Positions 26,245 to 34,955 of a stretch of 63,680 nt of DNA are shown here, piece after piece (the first letter of the stretch is position 1; the number at the start of each line of letters is the position of its first letter). The DNA is from Candidatus Eisenbacteria bacterium. Its GTDB lineage: Bacteria > Desulfobacterota > Binatia > DP-6. The notes under the pieces were generated by a model. The model saw nothing but the letters and a program-made list of their open reading frames with translations. It was not told the DNA's origin and searched no databases. The position numbers and the translations under genes are program-made. The DNA is taken from positions 1-63,680 of the forward strand of contig DATJZY010000170.1 of NCBI GenBank assembly GCA_035577985.1, read 5' to 3'.

Positions 26245-27044
26245 GCCGCGGTTCCCCCGGGCGCGAGCGGACCGCCGCTCCGCATGAGGCGCGCGAAGCC
26301 CGCCCGCCGCGCGACGTCCGGCGCGATGTGGTCGATCGCACATCGGCGCTCGATGGTCTTCTCGACCACCCAGCGCACGAGCCGACGCCGGGCGCGCCAC
26401 CCGAGCCCGCGCGCGTCCGCGTAGGCCGCGAAGACCCGCGCCCGATCCGTGGTGCCGATCCCGTCGACGACGAAGCGGCCGAGCTGCACGAGGTTGCGCC
26501 GTCCCTGCCACCAGACGAGGAGGTGGCTGCGGCGCGTGCGATCGTGATCGAGGAAGACGTGATCCTCGCCGCGCACCTGGACGTTGGAGGGCACGAGGTC
26601 GCCGTGGACGAACCCGGCGCCATGGAGCGCCGCGACGGCGCGGCCGAGCGCGCGGAGACGGCCCCACTTCTCCTGCCGCGAGCGCCCCGCGACCGCGAGG
26701 CTCTCGGCGAGTGGCACCCCGCCCGCGTCGCGTGTCACGAGGAGCCCGTCACCGTCGCGCGTCCCGACGAGGACCACCTCCGGCGCCGCCAGGCCTGCGC
26801 GCGGGAGCGCGGCCATCATGCGGGCCGCGCGGCGCGCGCGGTAGCCGTCCGGTCGCGGGTAGACCTTCAACCAGAAGGTGCCGCCCGCCTGCGTCGTCGC
26901 GATCGTCCGCGCGTGGCGCGAGCCGCGTCCCTCCCCGGCCGCCTCGGCCGCACGGAGCCACGTCGCCGGGCCGAGCTCACCGAGTCGCACGAGACCGCGC
27001 CACCCCTCGCACCGCCAGCGCACGAGCTGCCGGCCCGCGCTCAC
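26241..27044 (-). CDS. LPS-core kinase-like protein (WaaP/Kdo kinase superfamily)
   Basis: A 267-residue protein-kinase-fold protein from GTG 27044. Key sites are FWLKVY (Lys60, probable ATP lysine), LHGAGFVHGDLVPSNVQV (catalytic loop HGDL at 147-150 and Asn154) and VFLDHDRT (DFG-like Asp). This is the pattern of enzymes that phosphorylate heptose or Kdo of the LPS core. The exact acceptor is unknown. It has GTGA overlaps on both sides, with a heptosyltransferase and a GT4. Confidence 0.8.
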   Translation of the reverse strand: MSAGRQLVRWRCEGWRGLVRLGELGPATWLRAAEAAGEGRGSRHARTIATTQAGGTFWLKVYPRPDGYRARRAARMMAALPRAGLAAPEVVLVGTRDGDGLLVTRDAGGVPLAESLAVAGRSRQEKWGRLRALGRAVAALHGAGFVHGDLVPSNVQVRGEDHVFLDHDRTRRSHLLVWWQGRRNLVQLGRFVVDGIGTTDRARVFAAYADARGLGWRARRRLVRWVVEKTIERRCAIDHIAPDVARRAGFARLMRSGGPLAPGGTAA

Positions 27045-28039
27045 GCGACCGCAGCCTCGCTCGCCGACGCCACCACGGCGCCGACCTCGATCGTCGTCAT
27101 GCACACGCGGCCGATGGGGCACCGGGCGAGAAAGCACGGGCTGCAGGGCGCGGTCCCGGCGATCGCCCACCGCTCCGAACCGAACGGCGCCGAGCGCAGC
27201 GCGCTGGTCGCGCCCCAGAGCGAGACGACGCGCACGCCGAGCGCAGCCGCGAGGTGGAGCGCCCCCGAGTCGGGACCGAAGGCGAGTCGCGCGCGGGCGA
27301 GGACGGCGAGGAGCTGCCGCACCGACGTCCGACCGGCGAGGTTCGTCACCACGCTCTGCGCGGCGCCGACCACCCGCCCGGCGAACGCGGTGTCCGCCGC
27401 CGTCCCGAGAACCACGGCCCGCGTGCCATGGCGAGCCGCCAGCGCGTCGAGCACCGCCGCCGTGCGTTCCGGCCACCACCGCCGGCTCGGGCACGAGGAG
27501 CCGACGCAGGCGGCGACGATCGGTCGCGGGTCGTCGCCGAGGAGCGTAGCGGCCTCGGCCGCTTCGGCCGCGCTCGGGGCGAGCCCGAACCCGATCGCGT
27601 GGTCGGTCGCGCCGATCGCGTCCCCGAAGGCGAGGAACTGCTCGAGCTTCGAGCGCGTCACGCCTTGCGGCGGCAGACGCTCCGTGGAGACGACCCAGCT
27701 CCCTTCACGCGCTTCGCCGCGGGCAAAGCCGATGCGGCGCCCCGCGGCCGAGGCCCGCGCGAGCAGCGCGCTCTTCGCCCCCCGGCCGAGGTCGAGGGCG
27801 ACGTCGTAGCGCGCGGCGCGGATCTCGCGCGCGGCGCGCACGAGGCCGCGCACGCGCCGACCTCGCTCCAGACGGTGCACGCGGTCGAGCCACGGGTGTC
27901 CTTCGAGGAGTGGCAGCGAGAGCGGCTCGACGACCCACGCGAGCGTCGCGCCCGGATGCGCGCGCCGCAGGCGTCCCAGCAGCGGCAGCGCGCGGATGAC
28001 GTCGCCGAGCGCGCCCGGCAGCACGATCAGGAGCCGCAC
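27041..28039 (-). CDS. LPS heptosyltransferase, WaaC-like (GT9)
   Basis: A 332-residue GT9 enzyme that transfers heptose from ADP-heptose onto inner-core Kdo or heptose. The N-terminus VRLLIVLPGALGDVIRALPLLGRLRRAHPGATLAWVVEP, with LLEGHPWLDRV, is closest to the WaaC (first heptose) pattern. Later it has FGPDSGALHLAAALGVRVVSLWG, the ADP-heptose site. GTG 28039 overlaps the end of kdkA by 13 bases. Assignment as WaaC rather than a third-heptose enzyme is moderate. Confidence 0.87.
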   Translation of the reverse strand: MRLLIVLPGALGDVIRALPLLGRLRRAHPGATLAWVVEPLSLPLLEGHPWLDRVHRLERGRRVRGLVRAAREIRAARYDVALDLGRGAKSALLARASAAGRRIGFARGEAREGSWVVSTERLPPQGVTRSKLEQFLAFGDAIGATDHAIGFGLAPSAAEAAEAATLLGDDPRPIVAACVGSSCPSRRWWPERTAAVLDALAARHGTRAVVLGTAADTAFAGRVVGAAQSVVTNLAGRTSVRQLLAVLARARLAFGPDSGALHLAAALGVRVVSLWGATSALRSAPFGSERWAIAGTAPCSPCFLARCPIGRVCMTTIEVGAVVASASEAAVA

Positions 28040-28767
28040 GGCGCCCCCGCCGGCGCGCCATACGCGCGATCGAAGGCTTGCCGCGTCTCCCGATCGATCA
28101 GCGCCCCGGACGGATCGAGCTTCTTCGCCGATCGACACAGCCGCGCGAGGTTTCGGCGGCGCGCCGATCCGCCGAGCGATCCCGGCACGACGCGTGCGCG
28201 GTCGAGGTCGACGATCGTCCCGCCGTTCTCCGTCACGAGGATGTTCGTGAGGTTGAGATCCGCGTGCTGCACGCCTGCGTCGTGGAGCCGCGCCACCGCG
28301 GCACCGGCAGCGCGCGCGATGCGCAGGCGTGCCTCTCCCTCGGCTCCCCGGAGCGCTTCGACCGCCGTGCGCGCGTCCGGGATCTCCGCCGTCACGATCG
28401 CGCTCCGATACGCGATCCAGCCGTCCACGCGCGCCGCGAGCACCTCGGGGACCGGCGCTCCCTTCAGGCGCGCCGCGAGCGATACGGCGAGCTCACGCCA
28501 GGGACGCGGTCGCATGCCGAGGTACGTCTCCCTCACGAGCCGCCCGAGCGCGCCGCCGCGCCGCCCGATCCGCACGACCGCCGACGGAGCCCCGGCGATG
28601 CGAACCCGGTAGGCCGCGCCTCGGCCGGCCCCCAATCGCTCGGCGCCCGCGGGCGGCCCCAGCTCGGGCGCGAGCAGCCACGGCGCGAGCGCAGCGACGA
28701 GGTCGTCCCGGATCACCGCGCGGCGCGGGCCGTCGGCGAGCCAGGTGTACCCGGCCGGCGGCGTCAC
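28027..28767 (-). CDS. kdkA: 3-deoxy-D-manno-octulosonic acid kinase (KdkA-like)
   Basis: Predicted to phosphorylate the 4-position of inner-core Kdo with ATP at the cytosolic face. The 246 residues include RLGAGRGAAYRVRI (nucleotide loop), RETYLGMRPRPWRELAVSLAARLKGAPVPEVLAARV and the catalytic loop LHDAGVQHADLNLTNILV, where HADLN is characteristic of KdkA. IVDLDRARV provides the DFG-like aspartate. GTG 28767 overlaps the upstream gene by GTGA. Confidence 0.85.
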   Translation of the reverse strand: MTPPAGYTWLADGPRRAVIRDDLVAALAPWLLAPELGPPAGAERLGAGRGAAYRVRIAGAPSAVVRIGRRGGALGRLVRETYLGMRPRPWRELAVSLAARLKGAPVPEVLAARVDGWIAYRSAIVTAEIPDARTAVEALRGAEGEARLRIARAAGAAVARLHDAGVQHADLNLTNILVTENGGTIVDLDRARVVPGSLGGSARRRNLARLCRSAKKLDPSGALIDRETRQAFDRAYGAPAGAPCGS

Positions 28768-29495
28768 GCGACCTCCACCGGGTGGTCGCGCCGGCGCTCC
28801 CACAGCTTCGCCTGGCTGACGACGACACGATAGCCGTCGAGCACGGCGAGCACCCAGCGTCCGAGCCCGAGCGGCCCCGCGGGCGAGCGGGCAAGCAGCA
28901 CCCGGACCATCGCCGCCGCCGACCGCCACACGACACCCCGGCCCGTGCGCCCGCTGCGATCCGCGAGTGCGGCGGCCGTCGCCGCGTCGCCGTCCAGGAT
29001 CTCGAGCGCCGTGGTGAGCGTGTGGCCGCGCTCGCGGACGACCGAGGCGTCGATGCGTCGCACGCGGAGCCCGCGCCCGTCGAACCCCACCGCCGCGCCC
29101 CGCTGGACGACGATGGGCGTGCCCCGCGGCGCGACCAGGATGCTGGGCGCGCTCGCGAGCTCGAGGGCCAGCGTCCGCGTCATGACGCCGAGCGCCAGCG
29201 CTTCGCCGCCGGCGTGCCCGATCGCGCCGCGCACCGCGCGAACACCGCGATCGTCCAGCACCTCGTCCTCGCCGAGCAGGACGACCCACGGCGCCGAAAC
29301 CGCCCGGTCGAGCGCACCAGGATCGACGATGCGCACGACGTGCGCGGGAAGCTGCACGCCGGCCGCCCGGTCCGCCGGGTCGAGCACGACGCGCTCGTCG
29401 GCCCACGCCGCGCGCTCGAGCGCGCGCGGCAGCTCCTCCCTGCCCCGCGCCACCACCACGACGGCGGCGATGCGCGCTGCGTCCGGCGCGCTCAT
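28764..29495 (-). CDS. Degenerate family 2 glycosyltransferase-like protein
   Basis: A 243-residue protein in the place and with the outline of a WaaE/KdtX-type core glycosyltransferase: a Rossmann-like start (IAAVVVVARGREELPRALERAAW), then APWVVLLGEDEVLDD where the metal-binding DADE would be, and a C-terminal LDGYRVVVSQAKLWERR like the family end. The usual VVDSGSTD and DxD motifs are not intact, so it may be inactive, divergent or structural. ATG 29495 overlaps waaF by ATGA. Confidence 0.68.
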   Translation of the reverse strand: MSAPDAARIAAVVVVARGREELPRALERAAWADERVVLDPADRAAGVQLPAHVVRIVDPGALDRAVSAPWVVLLGEDEVLDDRGVRAVRGAIGHAGGEALALGVMTRTLALELASAPSILVAPRGTPIVVQRGAAVGFDGRGLRVRRIDASVVRERGHTLTTALEILDGDAATAAALADRSGRTGRGVVWRSAAAMVRVLLARSPAGPLGLGRWVLAVLDGYRVVVSQAKLWERRRDHPVEVA

Positions 29496-30544
29496 GCGGC
29501 GCTCTCCGCGCGCCGCACGACCTGCACCGCGCGGACCACCGCGTCCGGCTCGACCAGCCGCATGCAGTCCTCGGTGCCGCGTGGACAGCGCCGGCCGCCG
29601 TGGCGGCCGCACGGGCGACAGGCGAGATCGACCTCGACCACGCGCGTGCGCGCACCGTACGGCCCGTAGCCGAGCGCCGGAGTGGTGGCGCAGAAGACCG
29701 CGACCACGGGCACGTCGCGCGCACAGGCGACGTGCATCGGGGCGCTGTCGTTGCCGACCAGCACCACCGCCCGGTCGATGACGGCCACGAGCGTCGCGAG
29801 GTCGGTGCGTCCCGCGAGCGAGGTCGCCGCCCCGCCCGCCCGCGCGACGACCTCGTCGCAGAGTGGTACGTCGGCCGGCGCACCCACGAGCACCACGCGC
29901 GCGCCCTCGGCCGCGAGCCGCCTCGCAACGGCGGCGAAACCCTCGGGTCGCCAGCGCTTGGTGGCCCAGACCGATCCGGGCGCCATCGCCACGAGCGCTC
30001 CGGCGCCGGCCGGCAGCAGCGCGCGCGCGCGCTCCGCGGCCTCCGGCTGCACGGGGACGTGGAGGACCGGCGCTCCAGTGACCCCGCCCAACGGGGTCAT
30101 CAGCGCGAGGTTTCGCTCGACGTCGTGCCGCGCGAGATCGCGCCTCACGCGTTCGTGGAAGAGGAACGCCCCGCGGCTCTGCTCGAAGCCGATCCGCCGC
30201 GGGATGCGCGCCGCCGCGAGGATCACCGCCGTCCGCAGCGAGCGATGCGGCGACACCGCGAGGTCGAAGGCCTCGGCGCGCAGGCGGCGGGCGACGCGGA
30301 GGCCGCCCACGAGCCCGCGCTCGCGCCCGCGCTTGTCGTCGACCAGCACCTCGTCGACGGCCGGATGCCCGCGAACGAGCGGCACCGCTTCCGGACGCAC
30401 GACCACGACGAGCCGCCGCGGGCGCATCCGCTCCCGCAGCGCGGAGAGGAGCGGAGTCGTCAACACGACGTCACCGAGGAAGCTCGTCTGCGGGACCACG
30501 ACGGCCGGGCCCGTGCCGGCTTCAGTCGATGCGGGTCGCCTCAT
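29492..30544 (-). CDS. waaF: LPS heptosyltransferase II (GT9)
   Basis: Adds the second heptose of the inner core. The 350 residues include VVVPQTSFLGDVVLTTPLLSALRER, IGFEQSRGAFLFHERV, VAMAPGSVWATKRWRPEGF and VGNDSAPMHVACARDVPVVAVFCATTPALGYGPYG, the WaaF-type C-terminal site. A late run of cysteines (CRPCGRHGGRRCPRGTEDC) is shared with many LPS heptosyltransferase II sequences. Its start lies 23 bases inside the Trm112-like gene. Confidence 0.9.
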   Translation of the reverse strand: MRRPASTEAGTGPAVVVPQTSFLGDVVLTTPLLSALRERMRPRRLVVVVRPEAVPLVRGHPAVDEVLVDDKRGRERGLVGGLRVARRLRAEAFDLAVSPHRSLRTAVILAAARIPRRIGFEQSRGAFLFHERVRRDLARHDVERNLALMTPLGGVTGAPVLHVPVQPEAAERARALLPAGAGALVAMAPGSVWATKRWRPEGFAAVARRLAAEGARVVLVGAPADVPLCDEVVARAGGAATSLAGRTDLATLVAVIDRAVVLVGNDSAPMHVACARDVPVVAVFCATTPALGYGPYGARTRVVEVDLACRPCGRHGGRRCPRGTEDCMRLVEPDAVVRAVQVVRRAESAA

Positions 30545-30692
30545 CGATCAACATGTTCGGGATGTCGTCGTTGATGGCGTAGCGGAGCTTGCACGCCTCG
30601 CAGACGAGCGCGTCCTTCGTCTCGACCAGCCGCACCTCGCCCTTGCACTGCGGGCAGGCGAGCAGGTCCAGGAGCTGCTGATCGATGGCCAT
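30522..30692 (-). CDS. Trm112/YcaR family small zinc-ribbon protein
   Basis: A 56-residue protein, MAIDQQLLDLLACPQCKGEVRLVE, with a second CEAC pair and YAINDDIPNMLIDEA, the whole-length signature of the family called YcaR in E. coli. Its lpxK neighbour (here 35 bases upstream) is conserved in proteobacteria. In other domains Trm112 activates methyltransferases; the bacterial role is not settled. Too short to stand alone in many gene calls. Confidence 0.92.
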   Translation of the reverse strand: MAIDQQLLDLLACPQCKGEVRLVETKDALVCEACKLRYAINDDIPNMLIDEATRID

Positions 30693-30727
30693 CGCCGTTC
30701 CCTCCGGATTCGAGCCCTGCGATAGCG

Positions 30728-31825
30728 TCAATCGGGGTGCAATTCCACTTCGATCGGGGGCGCGACCAGATCGAGAAGACGCTCCGATTCCTCGATCTCG
30801 ACCCCGACGCGGACGGCGCACAGGCGAAGCGCGTCGACGCCGCCCAGCCCCGCCAGCTTGACGAGATCCTTCTCCGTGGTGACGACCGCGCGTCCCTCCG
30901 ATCCGATCGCCGCCCGCAGGGCGGCCAGCGTCGCGGCGTCGTACGGCGCGTGATCGGGTAGCGCGAGGCGCACCGCGACGTCGACGCCCAGGCGGTCGAG
31001 CAACGTCCAGAAGCGCTCGGGGCGCGCCACGCCGGCCACCGCGACCACTCTGCGTTTGGGCAGGATGCCGAGATCGTGCGCGACGAGGCGACCATCGCCG
31101 AGCAGGACGGCGGCGGTGGGTACGATGCGGCCCACGAAGGTCGGGATGCCCGGCGGTGCGGCGGGACGTGGCGGCACGCGGCGCTCGTCGCCGAGCGCCA
31201 GCACCGCCTGCGCGCGTCGCAGGGACGCCGCCGGCTCGCGCAGCGGACCGGCCGGGAGGAGCGCGCGCGGCAGCCCGCCCTCGGGCACCAGCACGATGTC
31301 CACGTCGCGCGCCAGGGCACGATGCTGGAACCCGTCGTCGAGCACGATCGTGTCGCACGCGAATCGCTCGCAGGCGACACGCGCCGCCATGACGCGACGC
31401 TCGCAGGTGATGACGGGAACGGGAACCCGCATCGCGGCGAGCACGGCCTCGTCACCGCCGTCCGACGGTGCGACGAGCGGGCGACCGTCGACCCCGACGA
31501 TCACGACGCCGGGCTTCGTCTTCCCGTACCCGCGCGAGACGATGGCGACGCGGCGACCGCGGGCGCCGAGGGCTTCGGCGAGCCAGAGCGCCGTCGGCGT
31601 CTTGCCACTCCCGCCGACGGTCAGGTTGCCGACGCCGACGACACGCGCCGGCACGCGCTCGCTGCGCAGCGCTCCGAGGTCGTAGAGGCGATTGCGGACG
31701 GCGACCACCGCGCCGTACGCGAGGCTCGCCGGGCGCAGCGCCGCGCTGACCAGGCGTTGCCCGGCGGTGGCGCCCTCCCACGACGTCTCGACGAGCGCCC
31801 CCAACCGGCCCGCGATCCCGTTCAC
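30728..31825 (-). CDS. lpxK: Tetraacyldisaccharide 4'-kinase
   Basis: Phosphorylates the 4'-position of the lipid A disaccharide at the inner membrane. The 365 residues begin VNGIAGRLGALVETSWEGA, with an amphipathic/hydrophobic helix around 30-45. The P-loop is VGNLTVGGSGKTPTALWLA, followed by IVSRGYGK, DGGDEAVL, VLDDGFQHRALARDVDIVLV and TTEKDLVKL. GTG 31825 overlaps waaA by GTGA. Typical length and motifs. Confidence 0.95.
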   Translation of the reverse strand: MNGIAGRLGALVETSWEGATAGQRLVSAALRPASLAYGAVVAVRNRLYDLGALRSERVPARVVGVGNLTVGGSGKTPTALWLAEALGARGRRVAIVSRGYGKTKPGVVIVGVDGRPLVAPSDGGDEAVLAAMRVPVPVITCERRVMAARVACERFACDTIVLDDGFQHRALARDVDIVLVPEGGLPRALLPAGPLREPAASLRRAQAVLALGDERRVPPRPAAPPGIPTFVGRIVPTAAVLLGDGRLVAHDLGILPKRRVVAVAGVARPERFWTLLDRLGVDVAVRLALPDHAPYDAATLAALRAAIGSEGRAVVTTEKDLVKLAGLGGVDALRLCAVRVGVEIEESERLLDLVAPPIEVELHPD

Positions 31826-33180
31826 GGCGGCCCTCCCTCTCGCGCGAAGGTCGCGGACGAGAGGCGCGCCGCGATGATCTTCATGTGCCGCTCGATCGCG
31901 CCCTGCCCCGTCTGCGCGACCGCCTGAGCGCGGCGCCCCATCACCGCCGCCTCGTCCGGATTCGCCAGCAGGTGATCGAGCGTCCACGCGAGCGCGTCGG
32001 CCGACTCGACGCGCACCGCGCCGCGCGCGTCGACGAGCCGCTCGACGACCTCGCGCGCGTTCGCGGTGTGCGGGCCTACGATCACCGGCCGCGCCGCTCG
32101 GGCCGGCTCGAGGACGTTGTGGCCACCGACCGGCACGAGGCTTCCTCCCACGAAGGCGACCGCGCCCATCGCGTAGCAGTGCGCGAGCGGCCCCACGGCG
32201 TCGAGCAGCACGACCACCGGTCCCTCGGGCAGGCCGGCGCCGGGTGAGCCGACGAGGGCGCGGTAGCGCACGAGCGACAAGCGCCGCTGCGTGACGAGCC
32301 CGGCGACGCTCTCGATCCGCTCCGGGTGGCGCGGCGCGAGCAGCAGCACCACGTCGCGATGGCCGCGCACCACGCGGTCGTAGGCGTCGAGGAGGGCCGC
32401 TTCCTCGCCGTCGTGGGTGCTGCCGGCGACGATCATCCGCCGGCCGGCCGCGCCGACGATCTCGCCCAGGCGCCGGACCTCGTCCGGGATCGCGCCCTCG
32501 GCAGCGTCGAACTTGAGGCTCCCCGCCACGTGCACGCGTAGCGGATCCGCCCCGAGCGCCACGACCCGCGCCGCGTCCTCCTGGGTCTGCATGCAGCAGG
32601 TCACCTGTGCGAGCGCGTGCTGGTAGACGGGCCGGAGGAGGCGGGCCCGCGCCGCCGTGCGCTCGCTCACGCGCCCGCTCACCATGAACGTCGGCACGCC
32701 CGCGTCCGCCAGCGCCGACAGCCACACCGGCCAGATCTCGGTCTCCGTGAAGAAGAACGCATCGAGACGGACGCGGGCGAGCACGCGCTCCACCACCGCC
32801 GGCGCATCGAGCGGCAACAGGAGCGCCAGGTGCGCCTCGGGCATCGTCCGCGCCAGCGCGAGCCCGGTGCGCGTCAGCGTCGAGACGATGAACGCACGGC
32901 CCGCGAAGCGACTGCGGAGCTGGGTGGCGAGCCCGCGCACCGCGTTCAGCTCGCCGACCGACGCGGCGTGGAGCCAGAGGGCGCTCACACCCGCGGTGAG
33001 AACCTGCTCGTCGCGGCCGAGCCGACCGAGACGATCGCCGAGCCCGCGCCACGACGTCGGCGCGGCGGGGAGCGTGCTCGCGACGCGCGCGCCCGCCGCG
33101 GCGAGCGACATCGTCGCGCGATACAGACCCCCGACCAGCCCTCCGCTCACCCGGCCGACCTCGGCCCGAGCCCGACCCAT
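31822..33180 (-). CDS. waaA: 3-deoxy-D-manno-octulosonic acid transferase
   Basis: Adds Kdo from CMP-Kdo to lipid IVA. From ATG 33180 the product has 452 residues; a GTG at 33150 would remove ten. Seen are LWLHAASVGELNAV, VSTLTRTGLALA, FFFTETEIWPVWLSAL, SGRVSERTA, a VAGSLKFDA motif, VAGSTHDGEEAALLDAY and the donor site AFVGGSLVPVGGHNVLEPA. Length is normal for WaaA. It sits between msbA and lpxK. Confidence 0.94.
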   Translation of the reverse strand: MGRARAEVGRVSGGLVGGLYRATMSLAAAGARVASTLPAAPTSWRGLGDRLGRLGRDEQVLTAGVSALWLHAASVGELNAVRGLATQLRSRFAGRAFIVSTLTRTGLALARTMPEAHLALLLPLDAPAVVERVLARVRLDAFFFTETEIWPVWLSALADAGVPTFMVSGRVSERTAARARLLRPVYQHALAQVTCCMQTQEDAARVVALGADPLRVHVAGSLKFDAAEGAIPDEVRRLGEIVGAAGRRMIVAGSTHDGEEAALLDAYDRVVRGHRDVVLLLAPRHPERIESVAGLVTQRRLSLVRYRALVGSPGAGLPEGPVVVLLDAVGPLAHCYAMGAVAFVGGSLVPVGGHNVLEPARAARPVIVGPHTANAREVVERLVDARGAVRVESADALAWTLDHLLANPDEAAVMGRRAQAVAQTGQGAIERHMKIIAARLSSATFAREGGPP

Positions 33181-33191
33181 CCCACGACCGC

Positions 33192-34955
33192 CTACTGCCC
33201 CGCCGCGCGCGCGACGTCGCGCCCGTTGCCGCCGTCCGTGTCGCCGAACTGGAGCTCGTACAGCTTGCGGTACTCCCGGCCCAGCGCCAGCAGCTCCTCG
33301 TGCGTACCGCGCTCGACGATGCGCCCGTGCGAGAGGACCACGATCAGGTCGGCGTGGCGGACCGTCGACAACCGGTGGGCGACCACGAGGCTCGTGCGGC
33401 TCTCCATCAGCCGATCGAGCGCTTCCTGCACGAGGCCCTCCGACTCGGTGTCGAGCGCCGAGGTCGCCTCGTCCAGGATGAGGATCGGCGCGTTCTTCAG
33501 GATCGCCCGCGCGATCGCGAGCCGTTGCCGCTGGCCGCCCGATAGGCGTACACCGAGGTCGCCGATCGGCGTCTCGTACCCCTGCGGCAGGGCACTGATG
33601 AAGTCGTGGGCGTTGGCCGCGCGGGCCGCCGCGACGATCTCCTCGAGCGGACGCGACAGGTCGCCGAACGCGATGTTGCTCCGCACCGTGTCGTTGAACA
33701 GGAACGTGAACTGCGTGACGAGGGCCATCTGGCGCCGAAGGCTCGCGAGCGTGACGTCGCGGACGTCGACGCCGTCGATGGTGATTCGTCCTTTGGTGAC
33801 GTCGTAGAATCGCGGGATCAGGTCTGCGAGCGTGCTCTTGCCGCCGCCGCTCATGCCGACCAGGGCCACCAGGTCGCCCGCGGCGATGCGAAGGTCGATG
33901 TCGCGCAGCACTGGCTCGCCCGGCTCGTAGGAGAACTCCACGCCGTGGAACTCGATGCCGTCGCGCACCCCGTCGATCTCGCGCACGCCGGGCCGATCGA
34001 CCACCTCGGGCTGGACGTCGAGCAGCGAGAACGCGCGCTCGGCGCCGGCGAGCCCCTGCTGGATCGTGTAGTTGGTGCGGACGAGCTTCTTGAAGGGCTC
34101 GTAGAGCAGCACGATCGTGATGAGGAAGGCGAGGAAATCCTGTGGCTGTCGCGTGCCAGCGATGACGCTCGATCCGCCGTACCAGATGATGGCGGCGATC
34201 GCGAAGCCCGCCAGCACTTCGGTGATCGGCAGCGAGCGGATGCGGCTGCTGCGCATGAAGAGCTGAAAGATCCGCTCGTCCTGCGCCTGCAGGCGGCCCG
34301 CCTCGAACGCTTCCTGCCCGAATGCCTTCACGACCCGGTTGCCCTGGATGTTCTCGTGCAGGATGGCGTTCAAGCGCCCGGTTTCCTGCTGCTGGCGCCG
34401 GCTGGTCAGCCGCAGCTGCGTCGAGAAGTACCGGATCGGCAGCGCGGCCACCGGGAAGAGGAGGAGACCCATCACCGCCAGGACCCAGTCCATCTTGATC
34501 GCCACGGCGCACAAGCCGACGAGCGTCGTGAGGTCCTGGAAGACCGACTTGACGGCGTCCGTCACGGCGTTCCGCACGAGCGTCACGTCGGCGGTGACCC
34601 GCGACACGAGCTGTCCGGCGCGCTGCTTGTTGAAGAATGCCAGGTCGAGGCGCTGCATGTGCCGGGTGAGCTCGTTGCGCAGATCGGTGATGATGCGCTG
34701 CCCGACCCAGTCCATGAGATAGCTCGCCCCGAAGCCGAGCGCGCCGCGCAGGAGACCGACCCCGAGCACGACGGCCACCGCCAGGGCCAGGACGTCGCCC
34801 CGCCTCTGGAAGAACACCTGTCCCACCACGTAGCGCACGACGAAGGGCACCGAGCTCTCGAGCGCGCTGAAGGCGAGCATGCAGGCCACGGCTGCGACGC
34901 CGCGCGGCCAGACGTGCGGTCGCAGATAGCGCAACAGGCGCTGGTACGTCTTCAC
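33192..34955 (-). CDS. msbA: Lipid A export ATP-binding/permease protein
   Basis: ABC half-transporter that flips lipid A-core across the inner membrane. The 587 residues have a six-helix membrane domain (about 1-310, with YLMDWVGQRIITDLRNELTRHMQRLDLAFFNKQRAGQLVSR) and a nucleotide-binding domain with Walker A VGMSGGGKST, the signature LSGGQRQRLAIARAIL, Walker B ILILDEATSALD and the H-loop VAHRLSTV. GTG 34955 overlaps lpxB by GTGA. Confidence 0.95.
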   Translation of the reverse strand: MKTYQRLLRYLRPHVWPRGVAAVACMLAFSALESSVPFVVRYVVGQVFFQRRGDVLALAVAVVLGVGLLRGALGFGASYLMDWVGQRIITDLRNELTRHMQRLDLAFFNKQRAGQLVSRVTADVTLVRNAVTDAVKSVFQDLTTLVGLCAVAIKMDWVLAVMGLLLFPVAALPIRYFSTQLRLTSRRQQQETGRLNAILHENIQGNRVVKAFGQEAFEAGRLQAQDERIFQLFMRSSRIRSLPITEVLAGFAIAAIIWYGGSSVIAGTRQPQDFLAFLITIVLLYEPFKKLVRTNYTIQQGLAGAERAFSLLDVQPEVVDRPGVREIDGVRDGIEFHGVEFSYEPGEPVLRDIDLRIAAGDLVALVGMSGGGKSTLADLIPRFYDVTKGRITIDGVDVRDVTLASLRRQMALVTQFTFLFNDTVRSNIAFGDLSRPLEEIVAAARAANAHDFISALPQGYETPIGDLGVRLSGGQRQRLAIARAILKNAPILILDEATSALDTESEGLVQEALDRLMESRTSLVVAHRLSTVRHADLIVVLSHGRIVERGTHEELLALGREYRKLYELQFGDTDGGNGRDVARAAGQ

